The translations under genes and the position numbers were made by a program. Positions 22,104 to 35,100 of a DNA stretch of 53,257 nucleotides are shown here, in pieces (positions within the stretch are counted from its first letter, which is position 1; the number at the start of each line of letters is the position of its first letter). The notes below the pieces were generated by a model. That model worked only from the letters and a program-made list of their open reading frames with translations, was not told where the DNA came from and did no database searches. The stretch comes from Cochliopodium minus (taxonomy: Eukaryota > Discosea > Himatismenida > Cochliopodiidae), in assembly GCA_024220525.1 (NCBI GenBank), contig JAMYWO010000138.1:1-53257 (forward strand), written 5' to 3'.

Positions 22104-24267
22104 TTACAAAATAGATAATACTTTTGGATTTTTTTGATTATCTACATTCATTAGTTTATGTTGTATTTTATTAAAGTGAATTCTCATCATTATCTTGAAT
22201 TCTTTGCTCTGCAAGAATCTTCGGAAGGGATCCCTAAGATTCTCAAAAACTTCCTCTTTAGCAGAATCAAAAAGATCGATTGGGAAAAGTTTGTAGTTCT
22301 CTATTTGCATTAAAAAATTTAAAAAAAAATAAATACAAAAAAAAATAAAAATAATTAAATAAAAATTTAAACAATAAATTAACTTTTAAATAAATTAACT
22401 TTTAAAAAAATAACCTTGTATTAAATTTAATTGTTTACTTGAAATGTTTATTGGAGAAATTCTGACGTATTGATGAAACATTAAACATGCTTTTTCAGAC
22501 CTTTCTTTTTCTTCTTTGAGTGAAGCGTATGAAACAGAGTCGAGGAAGAAATACAAGTTCTCTTCGCTGTATTCCGACTCTAGAAAAGTTAGGAAGAAGC
22601 TATTACGGTCGCTCTTGATAAGTAAATCTTCGTTGAATTCGAACAAATCAGGTTCTTCTTTCCTCAATATTTTTTCAATGATCCCTTTTATTATAAAAAA
22701 TAAAAATGTATATATATTATTTTTACTTTTATATTTCAATTTACTTTTTATTTTTATTTTTATTTTTAAAATTTATTTTATTTTTATTTTTAAAAATTTA
22801 TTTTATTTTTATTTTTAATTCTTTTTTTTTTACCTATATTACTTTCTTCCCATGCAAAACTTAAATTTGATATTTCTTTGGCTTCTTCTTTATGAGAATT
22901 TTCGGTGGACTTTTTCCTTTCGTTGATTTTATGATGAGGAAAATCGTTGAAGACGTAGTAATAATCGGAATTACGAAAGCCATGCGAATTGGTTTCGTGT
23001 CTTATGTATTTCTCTTTCAACATTCTTTGACCACATAAAAGAGCATCTCTTTCATCACAGCCCAAAACTTTTTGTAACCATTTGGTAGCTTCAATTCCTT
23101 TTTTTTTATGAATAATATTTTTTTAAATAATTTATTAAATAAATTATAAAATAATTAATGAATAATGTTTAAAAAATAAATTTAAAAACACTTTAAATAG
23201 TTTACCTGAAAAAGAGTGAGTATATACAACCAATATTTTCTGTTTTGTGATGATATCCAATTCTGTTATTTTTCTTTTAAAAATGTTTTGTTAATTATTT
23301 TCAAAAACACTTATCTCTTATTTACCTCTCGCAAGTGGTAATTCCTTGAGAATCACTTTTCATGATCTTCAAAATTTTCGTCAACTAAATAATTGGGTGA
23401 ATTTATTTAAATATTTAAATATTTATATTAAATAGGAAATTTCAAAGAAAATTTTTTTTTTTTTACATTGAAAACTGGATATCCAAATGTATTCACTTTC
23501 ATTAGTTCTTCCCTTTCTACATTTTTAATTTTTTCTTTTGCAATTATCTTATCTAGATGGGTCTGGTAAAAAAGAAAGTAATACAGATACTTGTTCTCAA
23601 CCAATATCTTGTCTTTTTCTTGTTCAGTGAGAGGCTTAAAAGGATACCTTATTTTTGCCATCATCTGCAATGATCCAACCACCTTTTTTGTATCTTGATC
23701 TATAAAATCTTTCCATATCAATTTATTATCAATCTCTTTTAATTCCTCTTCATCTTTTATTTAAATATTTTTTTATTTTTTTTTTAAATTGAATGTTTTC
23801 AAATTTTTTTAAATATTTTTTTTTTTTTTACTTTGAATTCTCAAATCTCCGATCAATTTTTTCTCTTTTTGAAATGGCTTCATATTTCCAATGTATATTG
23901 ATATTTCTATCTCTTTGAATGTGCTGTAAATGGGTCTTTATAAAAATATATAAAAAATATTGAAATTAGAATTTTTAATCTAAATAAAGGTTTTTTTAAA
24001 TGATTTACATCTCATGTATTTCTCCCCATCTTCTTTTATCTTTGCACACTTTTTCAGTTTGATATATTTTATATCCTGTTTGAATGATCAAATATAATTC
24101 ATAATCTTCTTCTGTATTATCCAAATCATCCACATTGGCAAAAGAAACAGCTAAGTATTTAATTAGAGATTATAAATAGGGATCTGAAATAAAATAAATA
24201 AAAAAATCTAACGTCTGAATATAATCATTCCAATCGCATTGTTTTTATCATCATCTTTTATATCCAT
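22104..24267 (-). CDS. DEP-RGS domain protein with possible N-terminal C2
   Basis: Nine in-phase exons (minus): 24267-24213, 24150-24009, 23923-23832, 23753-23467, 23384-23326, 23273-23206, 23097-22834, 22684-22415, 22300-22104; 477 residues. Residues ~10-100 form a beta-rich segment that may be a C2 domain (tentative). About 220-285 is a DEP domain: GIEATKWLQKVLGCDERDAL, then GQRMLKEKYIRH and HGFRNSDYYYVF. About 330-455 is an RGS domain: FLTFLESEYSEENLYFFLD, INISSKQ, DPFRRFLQSKEF. RGS domains accelerate GTP hydrolysis by heterotrimeric G-alpha; DEP domains target membranes or receptors. The stop lies only ~40 bp from the start of the Ras-like gene and the start ~200 bp from the next GTPase, all on one strand. 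Confidence 0.9.
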
Positions 24268-24473
24268 CTTATTATCTTCTTTATAAATACAAAGGCTTAT
24301 TTTTTTGATTTTGAACCAAATTTTTCTTTTTTTTTTTTAAAATTTTTTCTTTTTATAAAATTCATTTCCTTTTCGATATGAACAAGTTGTGAAAAAGGAA
24401 ATATTTTGAATAAAGTTTTATTGATGCTCTTTATAACGATATTATTTGAAAAAAATTTCTTTTATTTACATTA

Positions 24474-25138
24474 TCATATTATAATACAATTTTTCTTTTG
24501 TTTTTTTATAGACTTCATATTCTTCAATGCCCTTTCTAAACAATGATCTATAATCTCATTTATACCTTGGGATGTTAACATAGAGCATTCAAAATAAGAA
24601 ATTTGATGTTGTTTAGCGAAATCAGATGCTTCTTCAGTTGAAATAGATTCATATTGATTCATAAATGCAGAATATTGATTTTGATCCCTTAAATCTAGTT
24701 TTAATAAAGAATATTAAAAATAAACAAAAGGAAAAGAGATAATAATCACCAATTTTAGTTCCTACAAGCAAGATCTTCTCAGGAGGGAATAGATCAATGT
24801 ATTGTTTCAAATTATCAAGTGAATTTTCTATTATTTCAAATAAAATGAGATAAAAGTCGGCATTTTTGGGATATTTGATATTTGATACTTTTTCTTCATT
24901 ATAAGTGTCAAATAATTCAATTTTAATAGATTTATTTTGATATATTATTTGTTTTTCAATTGTCTCTGTGATTGTTGATGGAACAAATTCGCTTGGTAAT
25001 GTATCTGTTGTATATTTTAGCTAATAAAAGTAATTATGAAATTTAATTTTCATATTTGATTGTTATTTTTACCAAAAAACTTGTTTTTCCACTATTATTT
25101 GGACCCATAAGGGCTATCTTTAAATTATTATCATTCAT
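24474..25138 (-). CDS. Divergent Rho-like small GTPase
   Basis: Three exons (minus): 25138-25073, 25020-24750, 24694-24474; 185 residues. Rho-type signs: GTKIDLRD (G4 with TKxD), YFECSMLTSQGINEI (G5 region, ECSALT in Rho) and a terminal CIII CaaX suited to geranylgeranylation. The P-loop is GPNNSGKTS, with Asn at the positions equivalent to Ras Gly12 and Gly13, and switch II reads LFDTYNEEK rather than DTAGQE, so intrinsic and GAP-stimulated hydrolysis are predicted to be poor. The Rho insert is present but slightly short. Phases agree at both introns and no lesion is seen, so it is probably an expressed atypical Rho. Confidence 0.85.
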
Positions 25139-25389
25139 TCTCTTTGCTTTCCAAATGTTTTTTAAAAGATTCAAAATTTTATTTATATTTTTAAATTATA
25201 GTTAATTGTTATTGAGGAATGAATCAATTTCTTCCTAAATAATTGTATAAAATCCTATTTTTGAAACTTCATTTTTTTTTATTTTTGGAATGTTATTATA
25301 AAAGATTTAAAATAAAATAAAATATAAAGATTGTGAATAATACAAAAATTGGAGGAGAATAGATCAAATACAAGTTATAATATCACATT

Positions 25390-26716
25390 TTAATTTTCAT
25401 TTTCAAATTCAACAAGAATAGGACCGATATTGGTTCCCATATGCTTCAAAGGCCAAGTAAGAAAACCACTTTCATATTCACGTCTACGAGAAGACAAAGT
25501 AGGAAGAGAACATCTTGACCTATAAACATAGAAATTAAAGGTTTAAAAAAATAAAATTTAAAGGGGGGGCAAATAATTACATTCTAAAATGGGTTTTTGG
25601 TGTTGTAGTATTAGCAAAACAAAGACGATGATTATGTCCACATACCAAAACAGAAAATTTAAATCTGCGGAGTAATTCCTTCTCCAATTTATTTCTTCCA
25701 TCAACGGAAGTATGTTTATCACTCGAATCTTGCCAAATGTTGTGATGCATAACCAAAGTGATGACATATTTGTCTCCCAAAACTCTTTTCTTAGGGATTT
25801 TTCGATCAACTTGAATATTTTTGTCTATATTTACATCATTGTCGAGAATATTGTTTTCATTATTGGATATACTTGTTTTATCATCAATCAAATTATCTTT
25901 GATGTGATTATCTTCTTTCCCATTTGAATCCTCCCCTTCATTTTCCTTCTCCTTCTCCAACATCTCATTTTCCAACTGTTCTAAAAATTTGGAAGCCCAA
26001 TGTATTTGAGATACTTTGATTCTTGGACCTTGTGTTGCTCTTGTCAATCCAAAATAAAACCCTTTGTGTGATGATCTCAGACTAACAAAGATATGTTTTT
26101 CGCCTATCCTTGTTATACTATCGTATGTACTTTGATGTATCACTTGTGGTTGTTTAAAGATTGGTTCAATCAATTTTTTGAATCTTTTTCTTGCTTTCTC
26201 ATCTTTCCCTAGCTGTTCACCATTTTTGGATCCTTTTTTATTATAATTAATTTAAATTGAATTTGTGATTTGGGTGATTATCGGTTTAAATAGCATTGTA
26301 AAACCTTATAATTGGCCAATTTTAAATCTTTTATTGAATTATTGAAGAGGATCTTCAAATTTAAGTATTTTGAATATTTTAAAAGTGAAAGCCAAAAAAT
26401 ATTAGATTATTATTTTTTTTTTTTGAAAATCATTTTACCTCCCATATCATGATTACTATTATGAAAGAAATCATTTTAAAACTATTCAAAATTTTTTATA
26501 TTTTTACCCTGGGGTAACAATAATGGTCATTCCAATTTCCCTCAGCTTATCTATGAAATCATAAGCTTTTTGATATGATTCTTCTTTTCCAGATTGTGTC
26601 AAATCACCTCCTAGGATTATCAATTTGTCTTCATCTTTTGCACAATCCTCCAACAATCTATTTATTCCTGTTTTATTTTCTCTAAGAAAGTGGATATCAG
26701 AAGCTAAAATGACCAT
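25390..26716 (-). CDS. Calcineurin-like metallophosphoesterase
   Basis: Exons (minus): 26716-26508, 26455-26439 (17-nt micro-exon), 26232-25581, 25519-25390; 335 residues. The five metal-ligand blocks are present in order: DIH (7-9), GGDLT (about 36-40), GNHD (about 70-73, carried by the micro-exon), MHHN and GHNH. Family members hydrolyse phosphomono- or diesters using two metals; the compact layout is CpdA-like, so cyclic-nucleotide phosphodiesterase activity is possible but unproven. Between blocks four and three lies a ~60-residue acidic, Asn/Asp-rich insert (around plus-strand 25800-25960). The start is the ATG directly before the first motif. Without the micro-exon the catalytic Asn and His would be lost. 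Confidence 0.85.
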
Positions 26717-27033
26717 CTCTTTTTTTTAAAAATATGTTTTTGGTTTGAATAAATGGCTAAATTTTTGAGTATTTTTTCAAAAAGACCAATTTTTTTTGTA
26801 TTTTTATAATTTTTTTTGTATCTGCAAAACTTTAATCAAATAACAAGATCTTTGTTTTTTAAAAATTTTTTTGGATGATTTCTGCATTCGTCATCAGAAT
26901 AAATTTTTTCTCCAAACAAAGTTAAAAATTTGGAAGATTAAAGATATAGTTGTTTAAAAATGTGTTTTGTAACTTTGTTTCTTTTTAGTTATATAGAATT
27001 TTTTCATTAAATCAATATTTTATTGTATTATTT
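26717..27033. other. Intergenic region, no gene seen
   Basis: About 317 bp of AT-rich sequence upstream of the phosphoesterase and downstream of the methyltransferase, both on minus. Probably the phosphoesterase promoter and methyltransferase 3' end. No exon or RNA signature found. Confidence 0.6.
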
Positions 27034-28526
27034 TCAATTTTTTCTTCCCGTGATTCGTACACCAGAAATGTGACCTTCATTAAACAATTCGGAGACAATG
27101 GCATAAAAATAACCAAGACCGTTAACAACATCTGTTCCGTGCACTCTCACGTTTCTTTGCCTTTGTTGCTCAAAAATTTGGAGTCTTTTATTTACATAAC
27201 TTGTCCAATCTACAGTAATATCTTCAATTTTTACATCAACAAAACCTGCTTTTTCTTTAAAAATATTAAAAAATAAAATGAATATCTGAAAGATAGAATT
27301 ATTGAACAAAAAGTTTTAAAATAAAAAATTAAAATCATAGAATAAACAATAAAAATGAAAAAGTTGAAAATAACAAATTAAAACGACAAACTAAAATTAA
27401 AAACTAAAATTAATTAAGATAAAAAAAATCTTACCTAAAACATCTTTGTACTCGCTTTGGGTTGGTAAAAAAGGACAAGCCAAAGTAATTTTAAGGTCAC
27501 TCAAAACAGTGAGAGGAAAGTTTTGAGAATAGTTCCTCTTAGCAAAGTCCTCTATCAAAAAACTTCCTCCACTTTTGAGAGAAGTGAAAAGTTTGTCGAA
27601 AAGTTTTTGTCTGTTTTCGATGTGCAAAATGGAGAGCCAGCTCACAAAATGGTCAAAGTGGTTTTGAGGAATTTCGTATTCTAAAATGTCTTTTCCTACA
27701 TGAACTACTTTTTCTGAAAGACCACATCTTTGAGTTAAATCCTATTTAATAAAATTTGTTCATTTATTGATTTATTTTTATTTTTATTTTTTTATTTTTT
27801 ATTTTTTATTTTTATTTTTATTTTTATTTTTATTTTTTTTTTTATTTTTTATTTTTTATTTTTTATTTTTTATTTTTTATTTTTTATTTAAATATTTATT
27901 TTTATTTTTTTATTTTTTATTTTTTACGATTTATTTATATTTTTAAAAGTTTTTTCCAATAATTTTATTTTTACCTCTGCGACTTTGTGTCTTTCAGTAT
28001 CTATTTCTACTGCATGAACAATGCAGTCATAATTGTAAGCCATATATCTTGAAGGTCCTATTGTAGATTAAAAAAAAAATTTGAAAAATAAAAATAAAAT
28101 AAATAAAATAAAATAAAATAAAATAAAATAAAAAAATTTGAAAAATAAAAAATAAAATAAAAAAAAATAAAATAAAATAAAAATATAAAATAAAATACAA
28201 AAAAATCAAAAAAATTTAAAAAACTTTTTTTTTTTACCTCCAACACCAGAACCAATTTCAATTACATTTTTGGGAGCATTTCTTGAAGTGCTAAGATCTC
28301 CAAGCTTTAAAATAATGGCTGCTTCATCTACAGCTTGAGCCCCATGATAATGAAACTAATAAAAAATTAAAAATAATAATAGAAAAATTAAAATAATTTT
28401 AAAAATTAAAAATTTTAAAAATTAAAAATTAAAAACTAAAAATATAAATTTTTTTACTTTCTGTTTGTCTTTTGCTTTATTTTGAAATGCCAAATATAAA
28501 TCCTTCCATTCTCCAAACCAACCCAT
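27034..28526 (-). CDS. SAM-dependent class I methyltransferase
   Basis: Five exons (minus): 28526-28458, 28355-28238, 28057-27975, 27741-27435, 27254-27034; 265 residues. Exon 1 encodes MGWFGEWKDLYLAF; exon 2 FHYHGAQAVDE and the SAM-binding motif I NVIEIGSGVGG; exon 3 VHAVEID (acidic residue after strand 2); exon 4 FDHFVSWLSILHI and KSGGSFLIEDF. The overall pattern, with an FHYHG segment before motif I, is like small-molecule N-methyltransferases of the phosphoethanolamine/sarcosine type; substrate uncertain. The first exon lies inside the last exon of the ROCO kinase gene on the same strand in another frame. No in-frame ATG lies upstream before a stop. Confidence 0.85.
27771..27925 (-). repeat. 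ATTTTT/ATTTTTT simple repeat in methyltransferase intron 3
   Basis: Intron 27742-27974 is mostly 6- and 7-bp T-rich (plus strand) repeat units, of the same kind as in paralogue 1 intron 8 and at the window end, but here the sense strand is A-rich. Confidence 0.75.
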
Positions 28527-31500
28527 AAAAAGGAACCAACACAAGCAACAGAAGAGATGGGACAATCCAAGAAAGGAAACAAAGAATTCTCGTCAACTTC
28601 ATACTCGCTTTCAAAAGCATCTCTTTCTTTTTCCTTCAACTTTTCTTGCTCCTCCTCTTCTTTCTTGATTTTTTCTTGCTTTTCTTTTTCTTCTTTTTCT
28701 TTTTTGAGAAGCTCCTCTTCTTTTTCTTTGTTTCTTCTTTCTTTTTCTTGACTTTCTTTCTCTTTCTGCTTTTTTTCTAACTCCTTTTCGATTTCGAAGA
28801 GGGAGCCTTCGCGTATTTTGATGAGCTTTTCTTTTATTTTTAGCCTGTCCATTGGAGGTGATTTTAGGTTTTCTTCTTTCCCTTCATTTTCTTTTGAATA
28901 AAAACAAAATAAAGATAAATGATTATTAAAAGAATTCTTGTAAAAAAATAATTAAAATAAAAATTAAAATTAAAATATTTCTTTTTTTAAATAAATTTTA
29001 CCATAAATGGAAGGAAGAGAAGTAGGCTTAGAAACAAGAGAATTTTTGTTTTCGTTATCCCCTTTCCCTGCATTGTCTCCAAAAAGAAAGGGTGAGGAAG
29101 GGAAGCCTTCAGGAAAAGAAGAGGGACTGGAAAGAAGATGTGAAGAAGAGGGGGAAGGGAGGGAAGAGGGAGTGGTTCTCTTTTCAGATTTTTGGTTGTG
29201 AGAAGTAAGAAGATCTTCTTTTTCAGCAAGATTAAGATCAGTGAGGTTATTATCTTCATCAAAGCTTCTACTTTTGAAAACTCCTACTTTCGTTGTGTTT
29301 GTTGTATTTCCTCCTTTAAAAGAATCGCTGGATTCTTCAGATGTTTGTTCCCTGCTTCCTCTATCATCTTGTGAAGAAGAATCCCCTTCCGTTGTCTTTT
29401 CGGTTTGAATTTCTTGTTGTTTTTTGGTTTCCTTCTTTTCTTTTTTGGTGATTTTGGTTGATTTAGAGGAACTCTTTTCTTTAAACTCCCTCTGTTTTTC
29501 TTTCTCTTCTTTCTGCTTTTCTTTTTCTTTGTCTTTAAGAAGAGAAAGATTGAGTTTTGCAAGTTCTTTACTCTTTTTGTTGACTTTCAAAACGACCGAA
29601 GGAGAGGAAGGGGAAAAAGAAGAGGGAGAGGAAGAAGTGGAAGGGGAAGAGGAAAAAGGAGAACTGCTCGAAGAAACAGAAGAATGGAAAGATAAAGACT
29701 TATTGAAAAGAGGATTCGTTAATTGTCTATAAGTTGGAGAAGTGATTGGATCTCTAAAATTAAAGTTTGAACTTTCGCTTTCTTCACTAGAGCTGCTACT
29801 CGTTATATTTGGATTGTTGGTTGTGGGGATTTGTTTGGAGGTGGGCGGGGACTTTATCGGAGGAGATTTGATTGGAGGAGGACGATTTGGACGAGGATAA
29901 GAAATGGTATACGTAGAAGGAGGGGAGGAAGGAAAAGTAGGAGAAAGAGGAGAAGTAAACAAGTTGTTGGAAGAGTAGGAAAGGGAATGAGTTGGTGAAA
30001 GAGGAGAAGAAGAGTAATTGTTTCCATAATCCAGGTAGAGATCTTTATCAAACTCTTCTTCCTCTTCTGTCCCTTCTTCTGTTCTGTTGATGTGATTGTC
30101 ATTCAAAAAAGAAGAGATAATGGAAGGGGGATGGTACTGAGAAAAAAGTTTCTTCTCAATTTCCTTGTCGTCTCTACGAGGTGTTCCCACTTTTTTCTTT
30201 TCAACCAATGATTCTAAAGCAGAAGAAAAATTTTGGAAATGTTTTTGTTCCTCTTTCGTCAAATTGAATTTTTTGATTGGAATGGATTCTGTCCTTGGAG
30301 AAAGCGGAATTTTAGCTTTGATTACACTACTTTTTTCAGGAGATTCTGGAATTTTCGTTTTCGTTTGATTACTACTAATTTGATTAGTAAACTCTGTTTT
30401 ATTGTTTTTAGGGTTTTGGGAAAGAGTAGAAGAAAGATTAGGATCAGATACAGAAAAAGGATTTGAAAAAGAATTGGGAGCATTTGAATTTGCCAAATTT
30501 TCATCAGAGAACAAATCTTCCTCTCCATCATAATAGATAGATACTCGCATGTTTCTGTTTTTGATTCGAGATTTGGAAGGAGATTTCTTGTTGGTGATTT
30601 CCTTTGGTTTCTTGATGGATTTGTCTTGCTTCTTCAAGTAAACATCATCGAAACTATCTTTAAGAAAATGAAGGGGATTGACATTATTAGGGGAAGTAGA
30701 AGTAAGAGAATTGTTGGGAGACATAGTGAAAGAAGAAGGAGGAGAAGAATTAAGTAGAGAGGAAGAAGAAGAAGAAGGATTGTTGTTAATCATTTCATCT
30801 TCGACATCAAAAGAAAAGTTGGAAAGGGTGATTTCGAGGGAATGAAGATTAGAGTTAAAGTAATTAAGAACAGAAGTAAAACTAGGTCTCTGACTACTAT
30901 CTTCACTCCAACAATGAGAAATAAGAGAAGAGAAAGGACAATCAGTGGGAATAGGAGGTCTTTCTCCCTCTATGATTTTCTTTTCCAACAAATAAAAAAA
31001 GTTCCATCCCTCGTCGATCAAGAACTTTTTCCTGCTTGCTATCTCGTAAAGAATTACTCCATAACTGTAAACGTCCGATTTCTTGGAATATGGTTTTTGT
31101 TGCAAAATTTCAGGAGCAGACCAAACTGATAAAAAATTAAAAAGAATTTAAAGATAAATTGTTGTAAAAGGAATAGAAAGAGATTTTGAAACAAAGATTA
31201 CCAGGATTATCTACAATGTTGGCGGTATCTACACTTGTGCTGAATATTAAATTTCTACTCAATCCAAAATCTGCAACTTTTGCTATCAATGTATTTCCTT
31301 CTTTCGTCAACTAAATGAGTAAAAAAAAAAAGAAAATGAAATGAAATAAAAAAAAATAAATATTTTTTCGAGGAATTTATTCATTTTGAATTTTGAAAAT
31401 TGGATTTGAATTACCAAGATGTTGGGACTTTTGAGATCACGATGGATAATCTCAGGAGTAGCATTGTGTAAAAAAGACATTGCATTGGCGATATTAAGAG

Positions 31501-32070
31501 CAAAAGAAAGCTGGATAGGAAGAGAAAGCTGAAAAGAAGAGTTGTTATGGAGATACTCAAAGAGATTGCCAGAATCCATGTATTCCAAGATCATGCAGAA
31601 AGGTTTTTTACAAACACCCATCAACTTGACAAGATTAGGATGTTCTAATCCACTCATCAACTATAAAATTTGAAAATAAATAATTTGAAAATAAAATTAT
31701 TTTATATAAAAATCAAAAATTAAAAATGAATAAAAAAATTTTTACCTGCACTTCTCTTCTGAATTCATCAAAGTTGTTGTCATCTTCTTTTCTTCTGTCG
31801 TTTACTTCATTCAAGATTTTGATGGCCACGTTTTCTCCCTTCATCTTTCCTTTGTAGACTCTTGCATACCCCCCAACTCCTAGTTCCTCTCCCTTTTCTA
31901 ATTTTTCGAACTGGATTATATTTGTCTCCACTATCCAAATACAAAATAAAATAAGATTAAAATGAAAAGAACAAATTAAATAAATGATAAAAATCAAATA
32001 AAATCATAATAATATAAAAAACAAAATAAGATTAAAATAAAATGAAATAAATTAAATAAAAATAAAAAAT

Positions 32071-32107
<37 letters not shown>

Positions 32108-35100
32108 ATAATAAACAAAACAAAATGAAAAATGAAAGAAATATCAAGATGCTAAAGTGTTTTACAATCAATCATAAGTTCAGGAGCAAGACTTTCAATG
32201 GAAATACTAACATTGTTGCAGTTAATAAAGTACTTGCCCGAAATGACGCACTCTTCGAGGATTTTGATGTCCCATGTTTTGGGCTTTGGAACATTCTTGC
32301 ACAAACAATGAAAGCAAGGGATGTGGATCTTGATCTGCATTGCAGGAAGCCAATCTTTGATTAATTTCAAGAATCCTAAAAAAAAAATTTCAGATAAAAT
32401 AAAAAAATAAATAATTTGAAAAAGATTAAAAAAATAAAAAAAAAAAATAAAAAATATGAAAATAAGAGTAAAAATAATTTAAAAAAAAATTAAAAAATAT
32501 AAATTAAAAAATTAATAATTTAAAATTGAAATGAAAATAAATAAAATTTCTTACCATCTAAAAGAGAAGACACAAACCCACTTTTTCCAAAAGAACGTAC
32601 ATAAAGTTTCAAGAGATGGAGATTTCTTACAATCTCCACTTTCAAAGCTTCTCCTTGGTTCGTGAGAATGAAACCTAAAAAAAATCAAAAATCAAAAATC
32701 AAAATATTAAAAAATATTAAAAAATATAAAAAAATATTAAAAAATATAAAATAAAATGTTATTAACAAATTAAAAAAATAAAAATAAAAATTAAAGTTAA
32801 AAAGAAATAATAATTTTAATTTACCTTCATCCCAACCAATCTTAATTTTCCAACCCATTTTTAAAAGACGAATCATCATCAAGTGGTGGAAAGAAATGGG
32901 CAAAAACTCGAAGAAATAAAAGCGGGAATATTGTTTGATTCTCTCCTTGGTAGGTTGTTGAACACTTGACAAAAACACTTCAGATATTGGCGCCCTTAAT
33001 TAAAAGAAAAATTAATATTTTTTAATTTTTCTAATTTTTAATTTTATTTGATTTTTTATTTTTTATTTTAAATTCAAATTTAAATTTTTGATCAAAATAA
33101 TAGAAATATTTTTATTTATATTTCGAAATAATTTTTTATTTTTTAAATTATTTTAATGGAAATTTTTTTATTTTTTATTTTTTTAACATACTTTAATTTT
33201 TATTTTAATTTTTTTCCAAATAATTTTTTTATTTTCTTAATATATTTTTTGTAATTTTTTTTAATATTTATAAAGTTTTATTTTGAAACGTCTTTTTAAT
33301 TTTAATTTTATTTTTTATTTTTTTTACCAAAAATCAGAAATATTGTCGGGAATGACATGAGAAAGAACGGAGGGGATGTAGAGGGTGTCCTGATCTTCTG
33401 TTAAAAAAGCCAAATCGAATTTGTTGAGGAGACTGATCAAGATGGGGTGAATTTTCTCTGGGTAAAATGGTGGGAGCCACAACTGTTTCAACTGCTTCAT
33501 GTTAATCTCTGGCATTGTTTGCTAAAAATTAATAAAAAATTTAAAAAAAAAATAATAATAAATAAAAAATTTTTTTTAAAAAATTAAAAAAAATTTTTAA
33601 AATATTAAAAAAATAAATTTTAATAAAATATAAAATAAATTTTAAATTTTCAAATTTATAAAAAATAAATAAAAATGTAAAAAAATAAATATTAAATAAA
33701 ATAAAATTTATTTTTTAGTGATTGGTTTTTACTTTCACAGAGATGACTGCAGAAAACATGTCAACAAGCCACTGTGTATCCAAAAAAAGAGTACCATTCA
33801 AAGTAGTAGTATTAAACCACAAAACAGCACCTAGAAAAAAATAATTAAAAATAAAAAACAAAAAATAATGATTAATTTAAAAATAAAATATTAAAATAAA
33901 AATAAAATTAAAAAATGAAAAATAAAAAATATTAAAAAATAAAAAAATAGAAAATAAAAAATAAAAAATATTAAAATAAAAAATAAAAAATAAAAAATAA
34001 AAAATAAAAAATAAAAAATAAAAAATAAAAAATAAAAAATAAAAAATAAAATAAAAAATAAAATATAAAATATAAAAAATAAAAAATAAAATAAAATAAA
34101 ATAATAAAAAATAAAAAATAAAAAATAAAATATAAAATATTTAAAAATAAAAAAATAAAAAAATAAAAAAATAGAAAATATTACCCAAATCATGGAGATA
34201 TTGAGCGATGATAGAAGAGTCTTTGGGATTGATGCCTGTGTGAGAAACAATATCTTCAAATTGAGACCAAGAGATGACGGGAGCGATGAGAGTTTTTCTT
34301 ATTTCTTTCAGTTTTTGTTCGATGACAAAGTAGGAGATGGGAATTCTTTCATAGATGTAAATACACCTCTTCGCCACTTGAAGAAAATTTTTGTAAAATT
34401 TTTTCAATCCCACTCCTTTTAATAAATTTTAATCAGAATGAAAAACAAAAATTAAAAAAATGATTTAATTCAATTATAATTTTATAAAAAAAAATTATTA
34501 TAAAAAATTTTAAAAAAATTACAAAAAAATTAAAAAATTAAAAAAATTTTAAAATAAAAAATTTAAAAATAATTTAACTTTTTATAAAAATAAAATGAAT
34601 GTAAAATAAAGAATATGAATATAAAAATAAAATGGTTAAATGTTATTAAAAAAGAAAAATAATTTAATTGAATTCAAAAAAAAAAAAGTAAATAAATAAA
34701 ATGAAAATAAAAAAGTAAAAAAAAGTAAAGAAGAAAAATAATTTAATTTAAAACAAAAAAAAAAGTAAAAATAAAAAAATAAAAAAAAATGAAAAAAATA
34801 CCAGACTCAATGTCAAAAGAGGAAAAAAGTTGAACATTGTACTTGAGAGAATAAGAAAGATGAAGCTTCTTCAAAAGGGAGGACAAATTGGATTTAGACA
34901 AAAAATGCTGATTCTGAATGACAACAATGATGGAAGGTTTGTGAACCCTGGCATTGATGGACTGCAAATAATACTCCAAGTCGCTTTCCACACGTTTACG
35001 AGACAAATCAATGGTGACGATGTACAAAGTACGATTGGTCATGAAAAAAGAGTAGATGTTGGAGAAGACGGGGTTGGAGATGAGATCCCAGAAGGTAAAG

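Noticed and set aside
28987-31129. Several open frames antisense or shifted within the kinase linker region
   Set aside because: They are shadows of the Ser/Pro/Lys-rich linker of the ROCO kinase; low complexity keeps other frames open and none has a domain.
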